In this document: in pieces, positions 16,019-24,600 of the stretch
How positions within the stretch are numbered: the first letter of the stretch is position 1
How the letters are laid out: each line of letters starts with the position of its first letter
Assembly (NCBI RefSeq): GCF_042956465.1
Contig: NZ_JBIBGL010000013.1
Span: 248,001-312,000 of the forward strand
From: Embleya sp042956465
Lineage (GTDB): Bacteria; Actinomycetota; Actinomycetes; Streptomycetales; Streptomycetaceae
Direction of reading: 5' to 3'
DNA: 64,000 nucleotides
Made by a program: the position numbers and the translations under genes
The notes under the pieces: generated by a model
The model's input: the letters and a program-made list of their open reading frames with translations, nothing else
The model's database searches: none
Told to the model about the DNA's origin: nothing

Positions 16019-16693
16019 GTGGCACCTGATACGAAGGCACTCGTCCGCTCGACCAAGAACCTGATGGAGATGGTCGACCTCCTGGGCAACACCAGCCCAC
16101 CCGAGGCATACGACGCGATCGCCGAACAACTGGCGAACACGCGCCGACTCCTCGGCCAGTTGGCCGCGCCCGCGCCGACCACGCTGTGCAACGAGCACCC
16201 GTACGGCCCGGTCGACGAGGACGCCCGGGACAAGTGCCTGTTCTGTGAGAACCGGCGGCGGCGCGGTCGGGCCCGGGACGCGGCGGACGCGCGTCCGCGT
16301 TCGGCGCCGTGCCCCAGACACCCGGAGCGCGGTCTGCTCGCGCTCGGCGAGGTGTGCCCGCTGTGCGGGACGCCGGAGGGTGTGCCGACCCCGCGCCAGG
16401 GCGTGCCGAGCGTGCGCGATCCGCGGCCGGCCCCGCTGTCCGGCGCCCGCGGCGTGGACATGCGGCTGACCGTGCTCACCCAGCAGCTCGCCCACCTGGC
16501 GGGCGAGGCCGGCCAGGACGCGCGCGGCGAGGCGCTGCTCGCGGCGGCGGTCGACGTGCTCAAGGGTGCCCAGGGCCTGATCCAGGCGGCCAACGCGTTC
16601 GCCGACGGACGCGGCGACGAGGCGTACAACACCGCGACCCGGGCTGCTCGGGGGCTGCGGGCGAGGGCGGCCGAGGTGCTCGAGGACCTGTAG
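16019..16693 (+). CDS. Protein with two CxxH...CxxC zinc-knuckle motifs, function unknown
   Basis: 224 residues from GTG 16019, 30 nt after lutC. The function is not recognised. The N-terminal 50 residues are helical. Two similar Cys/His clusters follow: C57-x2-H60-x12-C73-x2-C76 and C98-x2-H101-x11-C113-x2-C116, joined by a very basic stretch (RRRRGRARD). This looks like a duplicated zinc-binding unit. The C-terminal 75 residues are Ala-rich and strongly helical (LTQQLAHLAGEAGQDARGEALLAAAVDVL). No signal peptide or membrane segment is visible. It could be an RNA- or protein-binding factor. It could be cotranscribed with lutABC, but nothing else links it to lactate use. Confidence 0.75.
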   Translation: MAPDTKALVRSTKNLMEMVDLLGNTSPPEAYDAIAEQLANTRRLLGQLAAPAPTTLCNEHPYGPVDEDARDKCLFCENRRRRGRARDAADARPRSAPCPRHPERGLLALGEVCPLCGTPEGVPTPRQGVPSVRDPRPAPLSGARGVDMRLTVLTQQLAHLAGEAGQDARGEALLAAAVDVLKGAQGLIQAANAFADGRGDEAYNTATRAARGLRARAAEVLEDL

Positions 16694-16942
16694 CCGGTCG
16701 GGCTGCGGGTTCGGAGCGCGCTCGAACGCGGGGTGGGCCGGGCGTCGGGTCGGATGGGCGTCGGGTCGGATCGGCCCGGTCCGGGTGCGATCGGGCTGCG
16801 GATGTGGTCGGGCCCGCGGACCGGACAGACCGGTTCGGTTTTCCGTCCGGTGTCGTGCCCGTGCTGCGTTTGTCGTGCGGCCGGTAGGGCAGGCGGTCCC
16901 GAGGCAACCGTTGCCGCCGCACCGCACGGAGGGATGTGCCGC

Positions 16943-17521
16943 ATGGCATCCGAGCTTCAGGGTCTGAGCGTGGCGTTTCTCGTCGCCCCCGAAGGCTTCG
17001 AGCAGGTGGAGCTGACGGAGCCGTGGCAGGCCGTGGAACGGGCCGGCGGCCTGCCGAAACTGATCTCCACCAAGGCCGGCGAGGCGCGGGGCTTCGCCCA
17101 CCTCGACCGGGCCGACGCGTTCCACGTGGACGCCGGAATCGACGCGGTGGGATCCGGCGACTTCGACGCGCTCGTCCTGCCCGGCGGTCTGGCCAACCCG
17201 GACTTCCTGCGCACGCAGCCGAAGGCCGTGGAGTTCGTCCGGCGCTTCTTCGCCGAGGGCAAGCCGGTCGCGGCGATCTGCCACGCGTTGTGGATCCTGG
17301 TGGAGGCCGACGTGGTGCGCGGACGGCAACTCACCTCGTGGCCGAGCCTGCGCACCGACCTGGAGAACGCGGGCGCGACCTGGGTCGACGAGGCGGTGGT
17401 GGTGTGTACGGCGGGCACCAACACGCTGATCACCAGCCGCAAGCCGGACGACCTGCCGGCCTTCGACAAGGCGATCGTCGCCGAATTCGCCGAGTTCGTC
17501 AGGGTCGGGAAGAACCGGTAG
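16943..17521 (+). CDS. DJ-1/PfpI-family glutamine-amidotransferase-like protein
   Basis: 192 residues from ATG 16943, 9 nt behind GGAGGG; an in-frame ATG at 16934 is too close to that site. It is a full DJ-1/PfpI domain: VAFLVAPEGFEQVELTEPW at the start, then the DALVLPGGLANPDFLR segment and the nucleophile elbow AICHALWIL with its Cys followed by His. Family members act as intracellular peptidase-like, chaperone or glyoxalase-type stress proteins; the exact role cannot be read from sequence. It has its own ribosome site and is separated from the zinc-knuckle gene by about 250 bp that hold no other gene. Confidence 0.9.
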   Translation: MASELQGLSVAFLVAPEGFEQVELTEPWQAVERAGGLPKLISTKAGEARGFAHLDRADAFHVDAGIDAVGSGDFDALVLPGGLANPDFLRTQPKAVEFVRRFFAEGKPVAAICHALWILVEADVVRGRQLTSWPSLRTDLENAGATWVDEAVVVCTAGTNTLITSRKPDDLPAFDKAIVAEFAEFVRVGKNR

Positions 17522-17564
17522 CGCGGCCGATCCGCCCCGGCCCGGCGGGCCGGATCCTCATGGC

Positions 17565-18134
17565 TCAATCCTCGTAGGTCGACGCGATCGGCTGGTGTCC
17601 GTTCCAGACCACGAACACGGACGAGGTCCGCCGGTTGCTGACGAAGTCCACTCGGATCCACTTGTCGCCGGGCCACACCTTCACCGACCACCCCGGGTTC
17701 GGGGTCGCGGCGATCAGCGTCACGCTCGTGGCCTGATACCGGAACGAGGCCCGCCCGCCCCGCACCTCGAAGCTCTGCACCGCCGGAGTCGGTGGATCCT
17801 CCCGAAGTTGTGCCGGCGGTACGACCGGCGTCGTCACGGGCTTCGGCGACGGCGGGGCGGTGGACGCGGACGGCGACGGGGGCGCGGAGGTCGGCGGCGG
17901 AGTGCGGTTGATGGCGGAGATCAGGTCGGGCGCCTCGCCGGCCTGCGGTGCGACCGATGTCGGCGGCGGAGAACTCATCGTCGGCGGCGGTTCGTCCCCG
18001 GCGACCAGGGTCGGTGCCCGCGGCGGCTGGAACACGGTGTCGCGCAGCACACTGCGCACGCCCCACCAGGACAGCGCGACGGCCATCGCGGTGACCGCGA
18101 GCCACACCGAGATCGATGTGATGGTTCTGCGCAC
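17565..18134 (-). CDS. Membrane-anchored Pro-rich protein next to a two-component system
   Basis: 189 residues from GTG 18134, 9 nt behind GGAGG. One N-terminal membrane segment (ISVWLAVTAMAVALSWWGV, about residues 7-25) is preceded by RRT and followed by a Pro/Ser/Thr-rich linker of about 80 residues. A small C-terminal domain (SFEVRGGRASFRYQATSVT, WSVKVWPGDKWIRVDF, SVFVVWNGHQP) looks all-beta. The topology suggests an extracytoplasmic domain. It is divergent from the response regulator at 18221, with only 86 bp between starts, so it may be the system's target or accessory sensor. I do not recognise the C-terminal domain. Confidence 0.75.
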   Translation of the reverse strand: MRRTITSISVWLAVTAMAVALSWWGVRSVLRDTVFQPPRAPTLVAGDEPPPTMSSPPPTSVAPQAGEAPDLISAINRTPPPTSAPPSPSASTAPPSPKPVTTPVVPPAQLREDPPTPAVQSFEVRGGRASFRYQATSVTLIAATPNPGWSVKVWPGDKWIRVDFVSNRRTSSVFVVWNGHQPIASTYED

Positions 18135-18220
18135 GAGCCCTGTCCTCCAGCCTCTGTTCCAGCCCCGGTGTTCGCCTCCCGGGCCGGCCGGATCGGAGAC
18201 TACGGGTACGGTTCCGAACC

Positions 18221-18898
18221 ATGGCACAGGTGCTCGTGGTCGAGGACGACCAATTCGTACGTTCGGCGCTGATCCGCTATCTCACGTCGTCCTCACACGC
18301 CGTTCGCAGCGTCGGAACGGCTCTCGAAGCGTTGCGCGAAGTGGCCCAATACCCTTTCGATGTGGTCATCCTGGACCTCGGTCTGCCGGATCTGGACGGT
18401 TCCGAGGCATTGAAGATGTTGCGTGGCATATCCGACGTCCCGGTGATCATCGCGACCGCCCGGGACGACGAGGCCGAGGTGGTCCGGCTGCTCAACGCGG
18501 GTGCCGACGACTACGTGACGAAGCCGTTCTCCGGCGAACACCTGGGCGCGCGCCTGTCGGCCGTGCTGCGCCGCGCGCGGGGGCGGACCACGCCGGACGT
18601 GTTCACGGTCGGCGGACTGCTGATCGACACCAGGCGCCGTGAGGCACACCTGGACGGGCGGGAGCTGGAGCTGACCCGGCGCGAGTTCGACCTGCTGGCG
18701 TTCCTGGCCGCGCGGGCCGGGACGGTGGTGCCGCGACGGGAGATCCTTGCCGAGGTGTGGGGCCAGTCGTACGGTGACGACCAGACCATCGACGTGCACC
18801 TGTCCTGGCTGCGTCGCAAGCTCGGGGAGAAGGCGCGGGAGCCGAGGTATCTGCATACCGTGCGGGGTGTCGGGGTGAGACTGGAGCCGCCGGCGTGA
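18221..18898 (+). CDS. OmpR-family response regulator
   Basis: 225 residues. The receiver domain has the acidic pair E8-D9-D10, phospho-acceptor D52 (VVILDLGLPD), T79 and K101 (YVTKPF). The C-terminal winged helix (about 125-222) shows LTRREFDLLAFLAARAG, the recognition-helix region TIDVHLSWLRRKLGEK and a final YLHTVRGVGVRLE hairpin. It is expected to bind DNA as a phosphorylated dimer. The stop overlaps the sensor kinase start as GTGA, so the pair is translationally coupled. The target is unknown; the divergent membrane protein gene is the nearest candidate. Confidence 0.95.
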   Translation: MAQVLVVEDDQFVRSALIRYLTSSSHAVRSVGTALEALREVAQYPFDVVILDLGLPDLDGSEALKMLRGISDVPVIIATARDDEAEVVRLLNAGADDYVTKPFSGEHLGARLSAVLRRARGRTTPDVFTVGGLLIDTRRREAHLDGRELELTRREFDLLAFLAARAGTVVPRREILAEVWGQSYGDDQTIDVHLSWLRRKLGEKAREPRYLHTVRGVGVRLEPPA

Positions 18899-20406
18899 GG
18901 CCGACGTCGGGCTCGGACGCGGGGGCCGGGTCGGGCGGGGACGGGTCGGCGGGTTCGCGTACGGCCGGCCGGGCGCAGGCCTCGGGGGGTCGAGCGCAGG
19001 CTTCGGCGGGTCGGGAGAGCAAGCCGCCCCGGGCGCCGAAGGGGGTGCGGGGAACGCTGGTGCGGGTCTCGCTGGCGGTCACCACGATGGTCGCGCTGGC
19101 GTTCTTGATCCCGTTGGTCCTGGTGATCCGGGAGATCGCCGCGGACCGTACGTTCACCGACGCCGAGCGGCAGGCCGCCGCGTTGCAGCCGGCGCTGGTG
19201 ATCACCACCGACCGGGCGGCGCTGGAACCGGCGATCGCGAGCGTGCCGGCCGGTTCCGGCGGCCGGATCGCGATCCATCTGCCGGACGGTTCGGTGCTGG
19301 GTCGCCCGCGGGCCGGCGAGCGCAGTGTGGCCACCGCGCGGGAGTCGGCACGTTCGTTCCGGGTCCGGGCGGGCGGCGGATGGGCGCTGTTGCAACCGCT
19401 GCTGTTGGACCAGGGGCGGATCACCGTGATCGAGGTGTACGTCCCGGACGGCGATCTGGAGAACGGCGTCAACACCGCCTGGATGGTGCTCACCGGCGTG
19501 GCGGTGGTGCTGGTGGGCGGCTCCGTGGTGGTCGCCGACCGGCTCGGTGCGCAGGTGGTGCGCTCGGCGCGGGGACTGGCCGCGGCGGCCCGTTCGCTGG
19601 GTACGGGCGACCTGGCGGCCAGGATCGCGCCGCAGGGCCCCTCCGAACTCCAGGAAGCCGCCACCTCGTTCAACACGATGGCGGATCGGGTGGAACAACT
19701 GCTGGCCAACGAAAGGGAGATGGCCGCCGACCTGTCGCATCGGCTGCGCACTCCGCTGACCGCGCTGCGGTTGAACGCGGCGGCGTTGGGCGAGGACCCG
19801 GTGGCGGAACAGACCCGGAACGCGGTGGCGCAGTTGGAGCGCGAGGTCGACGAACTGATCCGAACGGCAAGGCGATCGAGCGCGAGCATCGAGGCGGTGG
19901 GTTGCGACGCGGCCGAAGTGGTGCGCGAGCGGATGGACTTCTGGTCGGCGCTGGCCGAGGACGAGGACCGACCGTGGCAACTGGTGGGCGCGGAGCAGCC
20001 GGTGCGGGTTCCGGTGCCCCGGGGCGACCTGGCGGCCGGGCTCGACGCGATGCTGGGCAACGTGTTCCGGCACACGGATGAGGGCGTGCCGTTCTCGGTC
20101 ACCCTGCACTCGGGTCGGGACGCGGTGATCCTGCTCGTGGCCGACGGCGGCCAGGGGATCGCCGATCCGGAGAGCGCGCTGCGGCGCGGGCACGGGCAGG
20201 GCGGCGACGGCTCCACGGGACTGGGGCTGGACATCGTCCGGCGCCTTGCCGAGGCCACGGGTGGGGAGGTCGGGTTGGGGCGGTCGGTGCTGGGGGGCGC
20301 GGAGATCAGCGTGCGACTGGGCGGCGGGCGCACGGAGGCGGTCGTCCGGCGCAGTCGGCGGGCGGGGAAGGGTGGGCGGGGTCGACGACGGATGGGGGTC
20401 GGGTGA
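18895..20406 (+). CDS. Two-component sensor histidine kinase
   Basis: 503 residues from GTG 18895. A cytoplasmic N-terminus of about 50 low-complexity residues precedes TM1 (about 57-77), an extracytoplasmic sensor of about 110 residues and TM2 (about 198-216). Next come a HAMP-like linker (RSARGLAAAARSLGTGDLAARI), the dimerisation/phospho-acceptor motif MAADLSHRLRTPL (H-box) and a HATPase domain with an N-box-like LGNVFRHT, DGGQGI and STGLGLDIV. The C-terminus is a basic Arg/Gly-rich tail. It phosphorylates the coupled response regulator. The N-box Asn-Val-Phe-Arg-His is slightly unusual but common in actinobacterial HKs. The ligand is unknown. Confidence 0.93.
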   Translation: MRPTSGSDAGAGSGGDGSAGSRTAGRAQASGGRAQASAGRESKPPRAPKGVRGTLVRVSLAVTTMVALAFLIPLVLVIREIAADRTFTDAERQAAALQPALVITTDRAALEPAIASVPAGSGGRIAIHLPDGSVLGRPRAGERSVATARESARSFRVRAGGGWALLQPLLLDQGRITVIEVYVPDGDLENGVNTAWMVLTGVAVVLVGGSVVVADRLGAQVVRSARGLAAAARSLGTGDLAARIAPQGPSELQEAATSFNTMADRVEQLLANEREMAADLSHRLRTPLTALRLNAAALGEDPVAEQTRNAVAQLEREVDELIRTARRSSASIEAVGCDAAEVVRERMDFWSALAEDEDRPWQLVGAEQPVRVPVPRGDLAAGLDAMLGNVFRHTDEGVPFSVTLHSGRDAVILLVADGGQGIADPESALRRGHGQGGDGSTGLGLDIVRRLAEATGGEVGLGRSVLGGAEISVRLGGGRTEAVVRRSRRAGKGGRGRRRMGVG

Positions 20407-20819
20407 GTGGGCGGGGGCTGGTTCGGGAGCGGCACGGAGGCGGGCCGGGCTGGTTCGGCGACGGTTCGGGGTTGCTCTGTCGGTGGTCGGCGGCCGGTTC
20501 GGAGTCGGCCTGCCGACTGGTTAGTTGTTCGGTTCGAGTCCCGGTTTGCGGGCGTCCCGACCTTGGTTCGACTGCGGGGGAGAGTGCTTGAATGCGGGGA
20601 TCTTCTCACTGTGAGTCACCGCGCATGTGCCGCCCGGTACCGCGAACCCGATCGACCCTTAAGTGCGCCTTAAACCCTTGCCTCGGGCCGAATCCGGTCG
20701 GGTCGACAGGTGTTCTTCGGCCACGGTTTTCACTAGCCTTCAGAACGACGGTCCATTCGGAACCAACGGGACTCCCCCCTTTCCGAGTGGCCCAGGCGCA
20801 GCCCAATCCCCCCCAGGGT

Positions 20820-20930
20820 CTGTAGCCGTTCGGGGATCTCGCATCCCCGGCCGCTCGTGTCCCCACCCCCACCCGGGGCACGACGGCATCCCGACCCGAG
20901 AGCGAAAACTCTCGGGTCGGGCTTTTTTAT
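20820..20930 (+). ncRNA. Candidate structured small RNA ending at an intrinsic terminator
   Basis: Three consecutive hairpins on the + strand: CGGGGAT-CTCGC-ATCCCCG (about 20829-20847), GTGTCCCC pairing with GGGGCAC (about 20857-20881), and the terminator stem at 20890-20921. The 5' end is unknown; a promoter may lie near 20685-20745, where an AT-richer TTGCCT...CTAGCCT stretch occurs. It is not assignable to a known RNA family by eye. Confidence 0.35.
20890..20930 (+). terminator. Strong rho-independent terminator
   Basis: Perfect 13-bp stem CCCGACCCGAGAG (20890-20902) with its complement at 20909-20921, loop CGAAAA, directly followed by CTTTTTTAT. The T tract is on the + strand only, so it ends transcription coming from the kinase gene or from a small RNA, and not from the minus-strand genes. 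Confidence 0.92.
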
Positions 20931-21025
20931 TGGGCGACTCTGCTGCCGACTCGCGAGGGTGGTGAAGCGCCGATGCCCGGGGCGCAGGGGCGTGGATGCG
21001 GCGAAGCGGTGCGCCCGGTCGGGCG

Positions 21026-21424
21026 TCAGGCGTTGTGTCGGGGGCGTTTGATGCGGACCTCGTGGGCGGTGGACAGGGCCGGGTGGTAGGGGAGTTCGAG
21101 GTGGCGGACCGTGGTCACGGTCACCGTCGCGTCGTTGCTCCACAACACGGGGATACCGAAGTCGACCGTGCCGTCGCGGCGGGTGAGGCCGAAGTGCTTC
21201 AGGGTGTGGCCGTCGGAGCGGACCTCGGCGGTGACCCAGGCGCCGGCGACCGGGTTGCCGCTCGTGGTGGTGATCTCGGCGGTTGCGGTGGCCCACCACG
21301 GGCCCTGGCCGTCGGGGCGGCCGAGTTCGCTCGCCTTGCCGGTGACGGACGTCACGGCCAGGCCCGGCCCGGGGTGCGCCGGGGTGGGCATCGGGAGCGA
21401 TCGGGCTTCGCGGTCAGGGTGCAT
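21026..21424 (-). CDS. Small Ig-like-fold protein, function unknown
   Basis: 132 residues from ATG 21424, 7 nt behind TGGAGAG. The central part (residues about 35-120) has the alternating strands of a bacterial Ig-like/Fn-like domain: WWATATAEITTTSGNPVAGAWVTAEV, then a DGTVDFGIPVLWSNDATVTV segment. There is no signal peptide or membrane segment, odd for a fold normally found in secreted proteins; it could be a remnant of the C-terminal domain of a larger exported protein. It lies downstream of the GH87-type gene on the same strand, about 200 bp after its stop. Function unknown. Confidence 0.6.
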   Translation of the reverse strand: MHPDREARSLPMPTPAHPGPGLAVTSVTGKASELGRPDGQGPWWATATAEITTTSGNPVAGAWVTAEVRSDGHTLKHFGLTRRDGTVDFGIPVLWSNDATVTVTTVRHLELPYHPALSTAHEVRIKRPRHNA

Positions 21425-21622
21425 GGGACGGCTCTCCAGGGCATCGGCGATCCGTAGAGCCTGTCCGGAGCCGGCGTGCACGACTCGACGGCAGGGTTTT
21501 CGGTGGGTGAACGGAGCCCCAACATCGGTACGGACCCGTTACCGATTCTTGATCGTCGAGGGGATGAGCGGGTGGGACGGTGCCGCCGGGGCGGGAGGGC
21601 CTCGGCGGCACCGGGTGTGTGG

Positions 21623-24600
21623 TCAGGGGTTGATGGTGATGGTGAAGGTCGACGTGGTGTTGCGGATGTTCTGGACGTTGTCGCTCATCCGTAGACCGTT
21701 GAAGGTGACCGAGCCGACCGCGGGGCCCTGGCCGGGTTCGGGTAGCTCGTTGGCCCAGATGCCGAACCCGGACTTGGCGTCGTGGGCGTCGCCGCTGCGA
21801 TGTGCGCCGGTGATCGAGATGTCGGTGAAGACGGTGTCCGCGACCGGGAACTGCGGTCGGCCGCCCACGTAGTTGGTCTGGAACATGATGCCGCCGTAGG
21901 TCGGGTCGACGATGTCCACGTCGCTCACCCGGATGCCCTGGAAGATCTTCGAGGCGGAGAAGAGCCAGATCGCCGGGAAGACCTGCCCGTTCCAGAAGTG
22001 GCCGCCTGCGCGGACGATGGAGATGTTCTCGAAGGCGGTCGGTTCGGTGCCGAAGCCGTTCATCGGGTAGTTGAAGTCGAGCGAGCTGATGGTGATGCCG
22101 GAGTAGACCAGGGTGTCCGCGATTCGGATGTTGCGGAACGTGTTGGCGTAGCCGCCGTAGACCGCGACGCCGGCCGCTCGCCAGGTCAGCATCGAGGTCA
22201 GGTTCTCGTACACGTTGTTCTTCTCGTCCGCGCCGCCGGCGTCGATCGCGGAGAACAGCGCGAAGCTGTCGTCCCCGGTGGAGCGGGCCTCGATGTTGTC
22301 GAGGTGGTTGTCCGTGCTGCCGTTGGTCATGTTCACGCCGTCGGCGAAGGTGTCCCGGATCCGGGTGTTGCGGATCGTGATGCCGTCGGTGTTGGCGCCC
22401 CAGTACAGGCAGACGGTGTGTTCGTTCCAGACGTTGTCGATCAGGATGTTCGACACGTTGGCGAAGTCGAACACCTTGCCCGGGCCGTCGATTCGCGAGG
22501 TGTAGTTGCCGAAGTAGGCGAAGCCGGTGAACGAGGAGCCGTTCGCGGACGCCTCGGCGCGGAAGCCGACGTCGGTGTTCTCCTGTGTGGTGGGTGCCTC
22601 GAACCTGGTGAACCAGGGGCCGGCGCCGACCACCCGGACCGCCTTCCCGTACACCTGGAACTTGCTTGCGGTCGGGTACGTGCCGGGCGGCAGGTAGACG
22701 CCGACCAGCGTGCCGGTGGGGTCCATCCGGACCCGGTCGAGCGCGTTCTGCACGTCTTGCTGGGAGAAGCCGGCCGGGACGGCATAGGTCGCCGGGTTCG
22801 GGTTCGCGATCGGGGCGACCTGCTCCAGGTTGACGAAGTCGATGGCATAGGTGGTGGTGTTGGCGGCGTTCTTTTGCAGTTTGATTCGGCTGCCGGCGCG
22901 CACGGTGGTCCCCAGCATGACGTTGGCCTCGTCGTAGATGTGCCGAGGGCCGCCGGCGCCGGGGGAGTTGCCGGGGCCGGCCTCGTTGCCGTACAGCCAG
23001 GCGTACTTCGAGGTGAGGTTGACGGCCCTGCGGAACGTGCCGTCCACGTACAGGTCGAGCGTGGCGTCGATGCCGCCCCCGCCCGGGGCGTCCGGAATGG
23101 AGAATCGGGTGACCAGGGTGTTGGTGTCCGCACGGGCGGTGAACTCGACCGAGCTGCCGGTGGAGTTCAGGGTGACCGCCCTGCGGCCGGATGCCTCGCC
23201 GGCCGGGTCGCCGATGACCCGGTTCGGGCCGACCACCGCCGCGCCGCCCGCCAACACGCCGTCCTCGGCCTCGTACATGTCGTAGGGCAGATGCGCGCCC
23301 CGGCCCACGAACAGCGGCCGGGTGCTCGTGTTGTTGCCCTGTTTGACCGGGAGTTCGGTGGCATCCGGGGCGATCACCGTGGTGACGGTGTACGTACCGT
23401 CCGCGGCGGGCCAACTCCCCAGCGGGATCCGCGGGGTGCTCGTGCCCGGGGCGAGTACGCCGGTGTACGTGCCGGTGAGGGTGCGCACGGAGGCGCCGGC
23501 GGCATCGGTCACGGTGAGCGTGACCGGGTGCGCGCCGGATGCGGTCGCCACCGTGCCCTGATTCCTGAGCGTGACCGTGAAGGCGACCGGGTTGCCGGCC
23601 GCCGGACTGTCGGGGGTCCATTCGACGGCCGAGGCGACCAGGTCGGAGCTGGGCACGGGGGTGACCAGGACCGGACCGGGCGCGGTGTACGCGTTGTCGG
23701 CCTCGTTCTGTTCGATCACGGTGTTCGCCTGGTCGACCCGGGCGCTCGGTGTATAGCTGCCGGCCGGACGGGTGCCGATGGTGGCGGACACGGTGGTGTG
23801 GTCGCCGGCGGCGAGGGCGCCGACCCGGGCGGTGCCGGCGAGGGTGCCGTCGAGGTAGAGGTCGACCGTGGTGGCGCCGGCGGCGACCGGACCGATGTTC
23901 CGCACCGTCGCGGACAGCGTGATCGGGTCGGACTCCACCGGCGCGGCGGGGCTCGCGGTCAGTGCGGTGACGGTGAGGTCCGGGTTGGGCGCGGGGACGC
24001 CGATCACCTGGAACTCGGCCACCTGGCCGCCCGGCACACCGGAGTTGGTGGTGATCCGCAGGCGCAGATCGGCGACCCGGCCGGTGACCGGGATGGTCAC
24101 GGCATTGCCGCCGGAGCCGGGCGCGAAGTTGCGTACGGCCGCCGGGGCCAGGGTGCCGAAGGCACCGGCGCTCTGTTCCCGGCCGAGCACCTCGATGGTC
24201 TGGGTGCGCGGGCCCCAGACCGGATCCGGGTCGAGTCGGACCACGACGGCGCTGACGTCGGCGTTCGAACCCAGTGCCACGGTCAGCGTGTCGGGGTAAT
24301 CGTTGCCCTCCCAATAGGTGTTCGTCCTGCCGTCGTTCGCGTTCGCGGCGACGAAGTTCTGCGTCGTGGAGGACGCGGTGATCGGCTTGCCGACGGCCAG
24401 GTTCGTGCCGCCGCCGGTACCGGTCCGGGTCACCGTGTCGCTGTTCGGCGAGCTGTTGCCGGCGGCGTCCCGGGCCACCACGTGGTAGCTCACCGTCGCG
24501 GTGTCCGGCTGGGTGTCGGTGTAGCTGCGCACGCTGCCGGCGACGGTGCCGCGCAGCACGCCGTCGGCGTACACGTCGTAGCCGGTCACCCCGACGTCGT

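Larger units (their letters stand above)
20407..21025. other. Gene-free region with a chain of hairpins
   Basis: About 620 bp without a convincing coding sequence. Its base composition is less GC-rich in the middle (about 20590-20770). It contains the hairpin cluster and strong terminator listed separately. The 480-bp distance from the kinase stop suggests an independent small transcript or a long 3' UTR. Confidence 0.5.

Noticed and set aside
20525..20575. tRNA-like GGTTCGAGTCC sequence
   Set aside because: The flanking bases do not form a 5-bp T-arm stem, and no acceptor or anticodon stems can be drawn, so it is a chance match.
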